Positions 1-11,148 of a stretch of DNA of 64,000 bases are shown piece by piece. The stretch comes from Schistocerca nitens (taxonomy: Eukaryota; Arthropoda; Insecta; Orthoptera; Acrididae). The notes beneath the pieces are model-generated. The model saw only the letters and a program-made list of their open reading frames with translations. It was not told the origin of the DNA and did not search any database. The stretch spans positions 115,103,501-115,167,500 of the forward strand of contig NC_064614.1 of assembly GCF_023898315.1 (NCBI RefSeq). The letters are read 5' to 3'. The position numbers and the translations under genes are program-made. Each line of letters begins with the position of its first letter. Position 1 is the stretch's first letter.

Positions 1-1628
1 GTAGAAGCTGTTTGACACTCTTCCATTTACGCTCACTTTTTTGCAGAGTACCCATCTGTCGGCAAAGACGTAGAAAATAACTACGATTCAAGGGATCTGT
101 CATAAGGAGTATCTTGTGATTGGAAATCTGTTCTACAAGTTCCGTAGGCTCCGGCATACCTTCCGGCATGTGTGACAGTGCATCTGCAACGATGTTGTTC
201 TTGCCTTTCACGTAAACAATTTCGAAATTGTACTCCTGTAGACATAGGCACCAGCGAGTAAGCCTCGGATGATAGAGCTCACACGAAAGGACAAAGCTAA
301 GAGCTTGATGGTCGGAATACGCTTTGATCGGATGGCCATAAATGTAATAATTAAAACGGCGGAACGCCCATGCAACTGCCAATCCCTCTAACTCTGTAAC
401 AGAGTACGATCTCTCGCACTCCGTCAGCACACGACTGGCGAAACTAACTATCCTAATCTCTTCTTTATCTCCAGTTTTCTTTAGCTGGAACAAACAAGCG
501 CCCAAGCCTTGAAATGGGGCGTCACAAGAAATGCAGAATTCGGAGTTCATATCCGGATGACAGGATATTGCTATTCAAAAGAGCTTGTTTGATTTTGTCA
601 AAGGCTTGCTGACATTCAGAGGTCCATACCCAATGAACGTTTTTCTTTAATAGATTGTGCAACACTGGTCTGTTCATGGACTGATTTGGTATAAATCGAC
701 GAAAGAAAGACGTTAACCCTAGAAACCCTTTTAATCGTCTTTTGGTGCAGGGCACGGGGAAGTTCCTTATTGCAGACAGTTTGTTAGGATCGGGAGAGAT
801 TCCCTCTGAAGAGATAATATGATCAAGGAATTTTACTTCCTTTCTTACAAACTTTGACTTTTGTAAATTGGCAGTAACGCCAAAGTTAGCAAACCTCACG
901 AAGATTTTCCGAATCAAGTCAAGATGTTCCTCCCATGAAGTCGAGGCTACTAAGACATCATCGACATAGACAGTTATTTTGTCCAGTAAATCATGACCTA
1001 AGACATGGTCAAGTGCGGCAATAAAGACACCTGAACTAATATTCAAGCCAAAGGGTACGACACGAAATTGATATGACCGACCCGCAAAGATAAAGGCCGT
1101 GTACTTTCTTGAAGAGGGCGACAACTTCACCTGCCAATAGCTACTTCGAAGGTCGATGGAGGTTAGAAATTTGATACCATAAAACCTTTGCAGTTGCTCC
1201 TCCAATGCTTCCGGTCGGGTACACACAGGAACAATAATTTTTTTGATGTTCCTAGCGTCTAGAAGAAGCCTAACACTTCCGTCCTATTTAAATATAGACA
1301 ATAATGGGCTCTAATATGGAGAGTCAGAGGGCTCAATTATTTTCCAGTTTAACATTTTGCGGATTTCCTGTCATACTTCTTCCTTGCGGGATTGCGGAAC
1401 TGCATAGGTGGTTTTACAGTGGGTGCTGTGGGGCTTAACCTTCATGTCGAATACATAGTTGGCTATGATTCCCGGTTTCTTAGAAATCACATTGATAAAT
1501 TGTGTCAACGGGTCGTATAGTTCCTTTCTTTGTCGGTCACCTAATCCGTCAGATTCATTAGCCTTCGTCAGTAATTCTTCATGTGTCGGTAATAAGTCAA
1601 AGTCTTCGTCCGCATCTCCTGACTCGTC
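1..1628 (-). pseudogene. pol: E1 pol: reverse transcriptase and RNase H, broken
   Basis: The RT palm is clear in the open stretch 1226-522: 'LDLRSSYWQV'-like text (here SIDLRSSYWQV), 'VVPFGL', the catalytic 'YVDD' and 'FLGLTSFFRRF' in the connection region. A frameshift near 564 moves the reading frame; after it an RNase H domain runs to the window edge, with 'SVTELEGLAVAWAF', 'YSDHQAL' and 'IVADALS'. The N-terminal part of RT (1227-1628) stays in frame with the protease but holds stops at about 1373, 1313 and 1286, and one at 1631-1629 separates it from the protease reading. The catalytic motifs are therefore preserved but the enzyme cannot be made from this copy as it stands. Integrase is outside the window. 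Confidence 0.85.
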
Positions 1629-2216
1629 TTAATAATTGAAATATTGTTGTCGAGATGTGAGCTTGCGGAGCTTTACTTTATGTTCTTGGCTGGACAACTT
1701 AACTTTGGTCCTCATAAGTCGAATCACTACACTCTTATCACTGCATCTGAGAGTACATGTACCTTCATACAAATCTATGACGACACGATTCTTACGTAGA
1801 AACTCCATTCCTAGGAGGCAAGGTACAGACAGATTTTTAACAACTAGAAAAGTACATGGTACGGTGTCTGATGCAAATCTCACTGGTACATCAATTTGTA
1901 GCGTCACCTTTTGAACTAGAGAGCCTACAGCTCCGGATACGGTACACCCTTGTACTGGCAATGACAGAACTTTTGCTACAGAACACACTTTCTTATATAC
2001 ACATAAACATAAAACATTGATATTGGCACCAGAATCTATTATAGCGACAAGTGGTACATCATGAATATGAATCATAGTGGATGCCTGTACCTGGTTTTCC
2101 CATAAATCCTCACCATTCAAAACGTCATTCTCCTTCAGCAAGTCATCTCGTAAAGTCACAGTCATTGTCATATCGTATAAGGTTGATTTGCCCTTTAATG
2201 AAATCGCCCCCAACAT
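1629..2216 (-). CDS. E1 retropepsin-like aspartic protease segment
   Basis: The segment encodes the processing protease of a gypsy-type polyprotein. 'VAIIDSGANINVLC' is the active-site loop (D-S-G form) near residue 60, followed by hydrophobic flap and core strands ('VPCLLGMEFLRKN'), as in retropepsins. The domain length, about 130 residues after the active site, is normal. The listed start is only the first ATG of the open stretch; in the element it is expected to be reached by frameshifting from gag. It ends at TAA 1631-1629, in the same frame as the RT, so a single nonsense codon splits protease from RT. Confidence 0.8.
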   Translation of the reverse strand: MLGAISLKGKSTLYDMTMTVTLRDDLLKENDVLNGEDLWENQVQASTMIHIHDVPLVAIIDSGANINVLCLCVYKKVCSVAKVLSLPVQGCTVSGAVGSLVQKVTLQIDVPVRFASDTVPCTFLVVKNLSVPCLLGMEFLRKNRVVIDLYEGTCTLRCSDKSVVIRLMRTKVKLSSQEHKVKLRKLTSRQQYFNY

Positions 2217-2465
2217 GTTCGCAGCTTCCCCAAGGAGGCAAGAAAAAGAAGCTGCTTTTAGTTTTCCACATGTTCATTGGATTGAATTTCGGCCACAATT
2301 ACTTTTGAAGTACCGGGCGGTACGCTCGGTACGAAGTTTGCTTCCGTATTCCACCTAAGTTGCGGGCTATTTGCTGGAATTTCAGCCGAGATGGTGTTTG
2401 TTGGCTGGTTTGCTCGGGCATAATAGATGCGATAATTTTGAAGTTCATGATTTTGAACTTGATTG
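2217..2465 (-). other. E1 gag-protease junction in another frame
   Basis: Between the gag stop (2466) and the protease reading lies sequence open in a third frame (open from 2776 to 2258) that looks like a polar Gag-tail or linker with many N, Q, S and T. The frame changes may be a programmed frameshift zone or simple decay; one copy cannot distinguish these. Confidence 0.4.
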
Positions 2466-4535
2466 TTAATAAAAGTTTGGAGCATACCGTTGTTTGTATT
2501 GCTTGGAACGATCTGGAGCATTTCTCCCTTGAGAACGGTGCTGGATTCTAGGCTGGTTACCATACTGCTGTTGACTGTTGGTGTTAATCCAACGTCCTTT
2601 TCCACTAAAATTATTATTGTCTTGTCGATCGTTATTGTAGTGATAGCGATCATTGTAATTAACTGGTGAATTACCGTATTGCTGTTGTGTTGTCTGGTAT
2701 ATGGGGTGGTACCTATTTTGATCCTGGAATTTATGTTTCTGCTTCCCGTTACGGCGATAGTAGTTGTTATTATCACACGGAACGTCGTGTCCTTTACTGT
2801 TGTTGGGTTGGTATGACATACCTGAGTCTACGCCTACGCCGTGCGGCTGTGTAGTGTGCGGGCCAAAATTACAATTACTCCGCGCACTAGCACGCACGTC
2901 TTGAATCATGTCAAGGTTGTCAAGTACTGACAGAAAAGCCTCCGTGTCGTCGTCACTGACATTTACTAACTTCTCCCTGATTGATACCGGTAGCTTTGAC
3001 TTAAGGATCATAATTACGTCCTTTGTGAAAATGGGCGTGTCCCAATATTGTATTTTTCGCAGGTATTTCTCGAAGTACCTACGGAGACCAGCACGTCTCG
3101 TGTTAAACGGTTCAGCACTATATACTTCCTTTCTAAGGCGTTGTTGTATGTCTGAGCTCCAGAATTTGTTCAGAAATTGCTTTTGGAAGTCAGCGTAGTT
3201 ATTACATCTGTCAATTACTTCTGTTCCCCAGACAGAACCCTCTCCTTGAATGCAACCTACTATAAAGCGCATACGTCGCTTGTCATCCCAGCTCTCAGGA
3301 AAAACACCATTAAATAACTTCAGAAAAACCATTGGGTGGATGTTGCGTTTCTCTGGCAGAAAAGGCTGGAACACGCGGTGCTTGAGAACGCTTTCTTCTT
3401 TCATGAGCTCGACAAGAGCTACATGATCATTCTGGTTGCGTACTAACGGGTTCTTACTGCTGTGACGATGAATAAGTGGAGAGAATTTTACACGAGACAC
3501 GGGATTATTATTGTATTCATGTTCTGAAGAAAGCAAGTGTGAATACTCACTTCTATTGTTATTAGGAAAATCATTGACTTGTTTCAACTGCTCGATTTCC
3601 TCAGTGAGGTGTCGTTTCCACTCGGGAAGATCTCGGTGAAAAACTCTACGAATCTCTCCTAATTCACTGAGAAGCGTATCTCCTGATGCACCTGGAGCAG
3701 CTAAAACTTCAGCTGTGGCTGACTTAACGGCTTCTTTTAAGTCGTGTTGAACCTTGTTTTCTATGTACTGTTCTTTAGTCTCGACCCATTCAACAAATTC
3801 TTTTCCTATCGTGGAACGTACGTTTGCGGCAGCATCATTCACCCTCTTTTCAATGTTATTGTCGGATAGCGCCTGTGTCAGGTCATTGACCTGGCCTTGC
3901 AGTGTGTTGACATTGTCTGCAAGCTTGTTTACTTTAGCTCCGACCTCAGCGGACTTTTTTGAAACTTCCGTTGTAACTGCCTGGCAACTTTCGATTTGTA
4001 CTTTGATGTCTTTGTGCACGTTACCTACTGTGCTCTCACATGCATCTACCTTCTGCAGAATACCTTCTATCCTTTCATTAACTTTAGTACTTAATTCCGA
4101 GATATATTCCACCGTGACTGTCCTTATTCTTGCCTCTAAGTTGGCATCAATATTATCTAACCTATTTTTCATTGTACCAATCATGGTATTTAGGTCAAAC
4201 CAATTTCGCTCTGTCTCCCGTTCCTTTTCCCTTTCTTTTTGTTCCCTTTCTTGTCTATCTCGTTGTTTTTGTAATTTATAAGCTTCCCTCTCCCGTTTCT
4301 CCTGTTCTCTTTCTTGAAAAAAAATTCTCATCATTTCAACCATCGAATTTTCTCCCGCTTGCTGTGACGATGATTGCTGTGACGATACGTCACGCACACC
4401 ACCATCGTCTACCGTTCTCTCCATTCGCGAATCGGGTCTGCCTGTTCCCGTTCGCGTACGTAGTGTGTATGACTTGACAACTGTGTCATCACCGTCATCC
4501 ACACTGTTTGTCGGCTTTCCTTTGTCATCTGCCAT
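2466..4535 (-). CDS. gag: E1 Gag, 689 aa, long coiled-coil type
   Basis: The structural protein of the E1 particle. I chose the ATG at 4535 (MADDKGKP) rather than an earlier in-frame one at 4598 because the upstream residues look like leader sequence. An acidic, serine-rich N-terminus is followed by a highly charged E/R/K/Q helix (about residues 65-110, 'REQEKREREAYKLQKQRDRQ'), a predicted coiled coil up to about residue 300, and a capsid-like core near residues 340-560 ('NIHPMVFLKLFNGVFPESW', 'RRYFEKYLRKIQYWD'). The tail is rich in N, Q and Y with no CCHC zinc knuckle seen. The frame is uninterrupted over 2 kb, in contrast to the broken pol. E2 has the homologous core at 11240-11800. Confidence 0.8.
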   Translation of the reverse strand: MADDKGKPTNSVDDGDDTVVKSYTLRTRTGTGRPDSRMERTVDDGGVRDVSSQQSSSQQAGENSMVEMMRIFFQEREQEKREREAYKLQKQRDRQEREQKEREKERETERNWFDLNTMIGTMKNRLDNIDANLEARIRTVTVEYISELSTKVNERIEGILQKVDACESTVGNVHKDIKVQIESCQAVTTEVSKKSAEVGAKVNKLADNVNTLQGQVNDLTQALSDNNIEKRVNDAAANVRSTIGKEFVEWVETKEQYIENKVQHDLKEAVKSATAEVLAAPGASGDTLLSELGEIRRVFHRDLPEWKRHLTEEIEQLKQVNDFPNNNRSEYSHLLSSEHEYNNNPVSRVKFSPLIHRHSSKNPLVRNQNDHVALVELMKEESVLKHRVFQPFLPEKRNIHPMVFLKLFNGVFPESWDDKRRMRFIVGCIQGEGSVWGTEVIDRCNNYADFQKQFLNKFWSSDIQQRLRKEVYSAEPFNTRRAGLRRYFEKYLRKIQYWDTPIFTKDVIMILKSKLPVSIREKLVNVSDDDTEAFLSVLDNLDMIQDVRASARSNCNFGPHTTQPHGVGVDSGMSYQPNNSKGHDVPCDNNNYYRRNGKQKHKFQDQNRYHPIYQTTQQQYGNSPVNYNDRYHYNNDRQDNNNFSGKGRWINTNSQQQYGNQPRIQHRSQGRNAPDRSKQYKQRYAPNFY

Positions 4536-5114
4536 GTTTATTTTCAAGTTTGTGACGTAACTGCTCAAAGAAATATTTCGCGGCACGCCGAGCGTCAACT
4601 CTCAGATGCGCGCGCTGATAGTCAAACGCCACACCGCGGTAGGTGACAATTGCAGAGCTATACCGGGTAGAAGACAAGATGGCACCTAACTTTGAAAATA
4701 AGTGACAAACACATACTAGACACTGAATTCTGCTATTATGGCATCCATCTTGTGTTCTTATCCGTAGCAACAATGAAGATGATAATAATGCTAACAAATA
4801 AACTTTGTATGAAGAGATGATCAGAAATGAATTGTAACTATGTAAATAAGCAACTCTGCAAGGAAATAACAGCGACAGGATAAAATGAAGTAGTAAGGAA
4901 AGAAATTCCGGAAATCAGTTCTTCTTATACAAGATGCGAGATTTTATGCGTAATGAAAACCGTACTTGCATCAGTCGTTTTGCGCACTGCTGTTATTTTT
5001 CGAAATTTTTTTAACACTTCCTCGGTTTCGTTCAGTACTTCCTTTACGGCTTCCGATGTCCACCGGATGATGTCATGAAACAATAACAGAACAGATTAAT
5101 TTTTTTTTTATCAG
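4536..5114 (-). other. E1 5' leader
   Basis: About 580 bases between primer-binding site and gag start. No convincing coding stretch. This is the expected place for packaging and translation signals, none of which I can identify. Confidence 0.5.
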
Positions 5115-5132
5115 GTCCCTGTTCGGGCGCCA
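5115..5132 (-). promoter_or_regulatory. E1 primer-binding site, complementary to tRNA-Lys(UUU)
   Basis: On the minus strand the 18 bases read TGGCGCCCGAACAGGGAC, the standard complement of the 3' end of tRNA-Lys(UUU). It lies 5 bases from the proposed LTR edge. It sets the orientation and the internal edge of the LTR. Confidence 0.9.
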
Positions 5133-5137
5133 CATCT

Positions 5138-6452
5138 AGTATGATAAAAAAAATTAGATTAAATATATTTGAATTTTTTTTTTCAATTTTAATCTCAGAA
5201 TTATATATATATTGTGTTTCATACTAGAATGTCGTGTTCCCAGTTTGGCAAAGCTTTGCCACAGGAAACACGAAAGCGGTCGAAGACGTCCGTCTTCTGG
5301 TCGGCTCCTGATCGTTGTCAGAAGGAGGCTAGTTTTTCATTACACAAACACTTCTATTATTTGGAAAAGAACAACCCGGATTTCTTTACGTAATCAGTAT
5401 TTGCAAATGAAACCATTAATAAATGGGACCGCCCGCAGCTCGTGGTCGTGTGGTAGTATTCTCGCTTCCCACGCCCGGGTTCCCGGGTTCGATTCCCGGC
5501 GGGGTCAGGGATTTTCTCTGCCTCGTGATGGCTGGGTGTTGTGTGATGTCCTTAGGTTAGTTCGGTTTAAGTAGTTCTAAGTTCTAGGGGACTGATGACC
5601 GTAGATGTTCAATAGGGCTCAGAGCCATTTGAACCATTTTGAACCAATAAATGGGGCAGCTATGAGTTGTGTAGAAGACAAGGGGCGGCCTTCTGTACAC
5701 GACCAGGATGCCGCAGTATTCTCTGCTGTAGTAAAGGCTGTTTGACATTTATAAAAATAACATGGCAGGGAGGTTAAAAAAGTATAAAGGAAAAGAACAG
5801 AATAAGAAATCTGGTAAACACTAAATATTTTCAAACAATTCTCACAAGCAATCAGGGCTTATTTATAAACAGTATAACTTACGTAAGTACTTTTCTGACT
5901 GTGTGGTGCGATCAGATTTCCGCCTGTCCTGTGCTGTGTCCTTGGTTCACGTTTTTGTCACAAATTACAGTCATTACTTTTCTCCTTCGTTAAAGACAAT
6001 TCTTGCACTGTTCAACACCTTCATAACAATAACTTGCCGATTCACAGTTTCGAACATAAATTACTTGAATTTTATTAATTAATAATGTTGTCTGCACGCT
6101 GGCAAGACCGCTCACTTTTCTAGCTTAAAGTCGACCTTCTTTTACGTTTTCACATTACAAGCAGAAGTAGTACATTAAAATCTGAAGATCTACAAAAGTT
6201 TTTTTTTGTTTTTTTTTTTTTTTACTGTAATCTTTTATTTAGATCGAAGCGGAACGTCAGTTCAGCTTCTGTTAAAATGTTTCTTTGACTGCGCAATCGA
6301 AGTATTAGCGTCCGCGCTAGATGCGCATCTTTACAGTTACGTAAATTATCTAAAACAAATGTCTTTCAAAGAATAGGTCACATCTCATAGGTTGATCATT
6401 TAATATACAGATAGGTGAATGCCTTTCCAAGGGAACTCACAGCTTTCATACT
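5138..6452 (-). repeat. E1 5' LTR, 1315 bp
   Basis: The edges are proposed from the primer-binding site on one side and from matching inverted ends: the plus strand starts AGTATGA and ends TCATACT. An AGT...ACT LTR form is known among gypsy relatives. A SINE with its own target duplication sits inside (5428-5645). The partner LTR is outside the window, so the edges cannot be tested by LTR comparison here. Confidence 0.7.
5428..5645 (+). mobile_element. tRNA-headed SINE with Gly-like head
   Basis: A 218 bp SINE flanked by perfect 10-bp duplications (AATAAATGGG at 5418-5427 and 5646-5655). The head resembles tRNA-Gly: a 'GTGTGGTAGTATTCTCGC' D-arm to anticodon stretch and a 'GGGTTCGATTCCCGG' T-arm (Pol III B box). 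The tail, from 'GATGTCCTTAGG' through 'CTAGGGGACTGATGACC' to 'CAGAGCCATTTGAACC', is shared with the SINEs at 27961 and 55279, and in reverse at 60130 and 62632, although those heads differ. Confidence 0.85.
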
Positions 6453-7008
6453 ACGGAAATCCCAATAATATTACAAAATTCAAATTACGCATCTCTGCAG
6501 ATATAAATGCCGAAGGTAATACAAATGTGTAAAAATAAATGTGCACCGGTGGTCCCGAACTCATTTTAATGAAAATAATTCGAATCGGATTGGTTCTTTA
6601 AATACACTGCCAATAGCACGATCATTAAAACAAACTTTTCTAGCTGATGTATGGAGCCAAAATTAATTAAGCACGAGTTGCGAAAGATATTGTTTCAGGT
6701 AACATACGTCAGTGTTGTGCGCGGCTGATATTCGGTGGTTTTAATGATCATTTTGCTGAAGATAACTGCTTCCATCATAATCAATAGTTGTATAGAATCT
6801 GTTGTATGAACTGTGATTTAGTGACATTTACACAACTTACAGGCAACACTTTCACACGACGTTAACTTGGATTTCTTTAGCAACTTGACCAATTCTTTAG
6901 CCGGGAGAAAATTTATTTAGTAATTATTCAATGTAATAAAATAAGATTATCATTTTCAATTACAATTAGTTAAATACCAAACCACTGAATAACACAGCGA
7001 ACGCCACA
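6453..7008 (+). repeat. E2 5' LTR, 3' part only
   Basis: Strongly similar to 28290-28847; both end in CGAACGCCACA. Similarity fades at 6453-6495, exactly where the proposed E1 end lies. The missing LTR part should lie left of E1, outside the window. Confidence 0.85.
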
Positions 7009-7009
7009 C

Positions 7010-7027
7010 TGGCGCCCAACGTGTGGC
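7010..7027 (+). promoter_or_regulatory. E2 primer-binding site, tRNA-Lys(CUU)-like
   Basis: TGGCGCCCAACGTGTGGC starts one base after the LTR edge. It matches the usual complement of tRNA-Lys1,2 at 17 of 18 positions. Confidence 0.8.
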
Positions 7028-7281
7028 CACCAATGCACATTTATTTATTTTAATAATTGTAATTGCAAACGGAGTACCAAAACAAACCATTAATCACTGT
7101 TAATATAGTTGTTACATGGGCATCAGTACCTCCAGCTATAAGTAGTAGTAATTGAATATTCTGGCTGCGAGAATAATATTTTTAAGTGTTATTTATGTAT
7201 ATGTGTTAGTTAGAACATTATTTTGTGTCAATTGGTGCTTGTCAGTGATTTATATATTTGTTGTGCTATATTGATGATAGA

Positions 7282-8170
7282 ATGGTAAAACAAAAGAAAC
7301 AAAATAAAGCGAATGAGCATACTGATGCAAAGATGACATCAGAGTCTCAGGTGGAACAATCTACCCATATTTCTGTCGAATTATTAGAAAATTTAATTAT
7401 GAATGATAATTTAGTAACTGATGTCCCAAGTGATAGTAAAACTGAGGAGTTGCCAAAACAAACTGACACTCCTGCATTCAACCAATTAGGAATTAATGAC
7501 AATATTTCTTCTGGGCAAGGGGCAGAAGTTAGCAGTGCTCAAGCTATGTCCATACAGGATATGCTAACAGCATTATTTGAAAAGTTTACTATTAAAGAGC
7601 AGGAGCGTGAAATCCAACGCGAGCTTAAAGAGCAGGAGCGTGAAAGACGTCAGCAGGAAAAGGAAAAACGTAGACAAGAAAGGCTTATAGAAAAACAGCA
7701 ACAGGAGCTCAGGGACCATGAAAAGGAAAAGAAATTTATGGAAAATACAACTATATTTTTCTGCGAAGAGATAAAGAAATTGTCCGTAGGATAAATCAAG
7801 TGTTGGTCGATCGTGATAGTGCTATTACTACCCATTTTAAGCAGGAGATCGATGCAATAAAAACCACTATTGAACCGTTAACAAACATTTCAGTTCAGGT
7901 CAATAGTCTTCAAACTGAAGTAGATAGACTAGAGAACCAATTCAAAGCCTCGGCTACCGCTGTGGAAACAGTGCAGGAGGACATTCCCTCGGAAATCCGA
8001 TAGCAAGTCCGAACAGAAGTAGCCAGGGTGCTGAGCTCTGAAAATGTAAACTTTGAAAATCTGACAGTATGTAGAAATGACAACACTGGTACTGACACGG
8101 AAAGGTCGCAGATAATCTGACGGCGAATTTTAATGCACCAGAAGGAATAACAAATTTTGGTAATCAACCG
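7282..8170 (+). pseudogene. gag: E2 Gag, N-terminal half, broken
   Basis: Starts at MVKQKKQNK (7282). A polar N-terminus leads into a long charged helix ('EQERERRQQEKEKRRQERL'), as in E1 Gag. Stops interrupt it at 7792 (TAA) and near 8001 (TAG), with recognisable coiled-coil text continuing past both ('VNSLQTEVDRLENQF', 'VRTEVARVLSSENVN'). It ends where the RTE insertion begins. The spacer 7028-7281 is the leader. Confidence 0.75.
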
Positions 8171-8194
8171 ATATTACCAGAGAAATATTAAACG

Positions 8195-9541
8195 ATGATG
8201 GCGTTCTCTTGGGTAAAATATTCCGGAGGTAAAATAGTCCCCCATTCGGATCGCCGGGCGGGGACTACTCAAGAGAATGTCGTTATCAGGAGAAAGAAAA
8301 CTGGCGTTCTACGGATCGGAGCGTGGAATGTCAGATCACTTAATCGGGCAGGTAGGTTAGAAAATTTAAAAAGGGAAATGGATAGGTTAAAGTTAGATAT
8401 AGCTGGAATTAGTGAAGTTCGGTGGCAGGTGGAACTAGACTTCTGGTCAGGTGACTACAGTGTTATAAACACAAAATCAAATAGGGGTAATGCAGGAGTG
8501 CAGGAATGCGGGTAGGCTACTACAAACAGCATAGTGAACGCATTATTGTGGCCAAGATAGATACGAAGCCCACACCTACTACAGTAGTACAATTTTATAT
8601 GCCAACTAGCTCTGCAGATGACGAAGAAATTGAGGAAATGTATGATGAAATAAAAGAAATTATTCAGATAGTGAAGGGTGACGAAAATTTAAGTCATGGG
8701 TGACTGGAATTCGGTAGTAGGAAAAGGGAGAGACGGAAACGTAGTAGGTGAATATGGATTGGGGCTAAGAAATGAAAGAGGAAGCCGCCTGGTAGAATTT
8801 TGCGCAGAGCACAACTTAATCATAGCTAACACTTGGTTTAAGAATCATGAAAGAAGGTTGTATACATGGAAGAACCCTGAAGATACTAAAAGGTATCAGA
8901 TAGATTATATAATGGTAAGACAGAGATTTAGGAACCAGGTTTTAAATTGTAAAACATTTCCAGGTGCAGATGTGGACTCTGACCACAATCTATTGGTTAT
9001 GAACTGTAGATTAAAACTGAAGAAACTGCAAAAAGGTGGGAATTTAAAGAGATGGGACCTGAATAAACTGAAAGAACCAGAGATTGTACAGAGTTTCAGG
9101 GAGAGCATAAGGGAACAACTGACAGGAATGGGGGAAAGAAATACAGTAGAAGAAGAATGGGTAGCTTTGAGGGATGAAGTAGTGAAGGCAGCAGAGGATC
9201 AAATAGGTAAAAAGACGAGGGCTAGTAGAAATCCATGGGTAACAGAAGAAATATTGAATTTAATTGATGAAAGGAGAAAATATAAAAATGCGGTAAATGA
9301 AGCAGGCAAAAAGGAATACAAACGTCTCAAAAATGAGATCGACAGGAAGTGCAAAATGGCTAAGCAGGGATGGCTAGAGGACAAATGTAAGCATGTAGAG
9401 GCTTATCTCACTAGGGGTAAGATAGATACTGCCTACAGTAAAATTAAAGAGACCTTTGGAGATAAGAGAACCACTTGTATGAACATCAAGAGCTCAGATG
9501 GAAACCCAGTTCTAAGAAAAAAGCGAAAGCAGAAAGGTTGA
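8195..9541 (+). pseudogene. RTE endonuclease domain, frameshifted
   Basis: The endonuclease nicks target DNA for target-primed reverse transcription. Motifs in order across three overlapping frames: 'RIGAWNVRSLNRAG', 'DIAGISEVRW' (catalytic E), 'GDWNSVVGKG' (D and N), 'IDYIMVRQRF', and 'VDSDHNLLVM' (the D-H pair). Frame changes occur near 8510, 8700 and 9500. This is the same domain family as the endonuclease part of BovB/CFDP2-like proteins. All catalytic residues are visible, but no single frame carries them. Confidence 0.85.
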
Positions 9542-11062
9542 AGGAGTATATAGAGGGTCTATACAAGGGCGATGTACTTGAGGACAATATTATGGAAATG
9601 GAAGAGGATGTAGATGAAGATGAAATGGGAGATACGATACTGCGTGAAGAGTTTGACAGCGCACTGAAAGACCTGAGTCGAAACAAGGCTACCGGAGTAG
9701 ACAACATTCCATTGGAACTACTGACGGCCTTGGGAGAGCCAGTCCTGACAAAACTCTACCATCTGGTGAGTAAGATGTATGAAACAGGGAAATACGCTCA
9801 GTCTTTAAGAAGAATATAATAACTCCAATCCCAAAGAAAGCAGGTGTTGACAGATGTGAAAATTACCGAACAATCAGTTTAATAAGCCACAGCTGCAAAA
9901 TACTAACATGAATTCTTTACAGACGAATGGAAAAACTAGTAGAAGCCGACCTCGGGGAAGATCAGTTTGGATTCCATAGAAATACTGGAACGCGTGAGGC
10001 AATACTGACCTTACGACTTATCTTAGAAGAAAGAATAAGGAAAGGCAAACCTACGTTTATAGCTTTTGTAGACGTAGAGAAAGCTTTTGACAATGTTGGA
10101 TGGAATACTCTCTTTCAAATTCTAAAGGTGGCAGGGGTAATATACAGGGAGCGAAAGGCTATTTACAATTTGTAAAGATAATAGATGGTAGTTATAAGAG
10201 TCGAGGGACATGAAAGGGAAGCAGTGGTTGGGAAAGGAGTGAGACAGGGTTGTGGCCTCTCCCCGATGTTATTCAATCTGTATATTGAGCAAGCAGTAAA
10301 GGAAACAAAAGAAAAGTTCGGAGTAGGTATTAAAATCCATGGAGAAGAAATAAAAACTTTGAGGTTCGCCGATGACATTGTAATTCTTTCAGAGACAGCA
10401 AAGGACTTGGAAGAGCAGTTGAACGGAATGGACAGTGTCTTGAAAGGAGGATATAAGATGAACATCAACAAAAGCAAAACGAGGATAATGGAATGTAGTC
10501 AGATTAAGTCGGGTGATGCTGAGGGAATTAGATTAGGAAATGAGACACTTAAAGTAGTAAAGGAGTTTTGGTATTTGGGGAGCAAAATAACTGATGATGG
10601 TCGAAGTAGAGAGGATATAAAATATAGACTGGCAATGGCAAGGAAAGCGTTTCTGAAGAAGAGAAATTTGTTAACATCGAGTATAGAGTTAAGTGTCAGG
10701 AAGTCATTTCTGAACGTATTTGTATGGAGTGTAGCCATGTATGGAATGAAACATGGACGGTAAATAGTTTGGACAAGAAGAGAATAGAATCTTTCGAAAT
10801 GTGGTGCTACAGAAGAATGCTGAAGACTAGATGGGTAGATCACATAACTAATGAGGAAGTATTGAGTAGGATTGGGGAAAAGAGAAGTTTGTGGCACAAC
10901 TTGACCAGAAGAAGGGATCGGTTGGTAGGACATTTTCTGAGGCATCAAGGTATCACCAAATTAGTATTGGAGGGCAGCGTGGAGGGTAAAAATCGTAGAG
11001 GGAGACCAAGAGATAAATACACTAAGCAGATACAGAAGGATGTAGGTTGCAGTAGGTACTAG
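9475..11062 (+). pseudogene. RTE reverse transcriptase, frameshifted
   Basis: RT motifs: 'NKATGVDNIPLELL' (domain start), 'TFIAFVDVEKAFDNVGW' (first catalytic D), 'GVRQGCGLSPMLFNLY', 'LRFADDIVILSETAKDLEEQL' (F-A-D-D catalytic pair), 'YLGSKITDDG' and the C-terminal 'KNRRGRPRDKYTKQIQKDVG'. The text is split over at least four frames (breaks near 9820, 9920, 10180 and 10740), so the copy is dead. Confidence 0.88.
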
Positions 11063-11148
11063 GAGATGAAGAAGTCTGCACAGGATAGAGTAGCATGGAG
11101 AGCTGCATCAAACCAGTCTCAGGACTGAAGACCACAACAACAACAACA

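Larger units (their letters stand above)
1..6452 (-). mobile_element. E1: Ty3/gypsy-like LTR retrotransposon, truncated by the window edge
   Basis: Read on the minus strand this is a 5' LTR, a tRNA-Lys primer site, a leader, gag, protease, RT and RNase H, in the order normal for Ty3/gypsy. Integrase and the 3' LTR would lie left of base 1. The right end at 6452 abuts sequence homologous to the LTR of E2, so E1 inserted into the E2 5' LTR. Gag is open over 689 codons, but pol carries several stops and a frameshift, so this copy is probably not autonomous. Its Gag core is homologous to that of E2, so the two belong to related lineages. Confidence 0.85.
8171..11148 (+). mobile_element. RTE/BovB-type LINE inserted in E2 gag
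   Basis: A non-LTR element of about 3 kb on the same strand as E2, with an apurinic-type endonuclease followed by RT and a 3' end 'CTGAAGACCACAACAACAACAACA', that is, a (CAA)n tail rather than poly(A). E2 gag text stops before it and resumes directly after it. I could not find a convincing target duplication, so the 5' edge is uncertain by some tens of bases. Fragments with the same 3' end occur at 56651-57299 and, inverted, at 62413-62528. Confidence 0.85.

Noticed and set aside
2258-2776. Separate gene between gag and protease in E1
   Set aside because: It overlaps gag in another frame and looks like a Gag tail read out of phase or a frameshift zone.
8171-11148. Target duplication for the large RTE copy
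   Set aside because: Short matches such as TGACAC near 8093 and 11153 exist but do not restore the gag frame; too short to trust.
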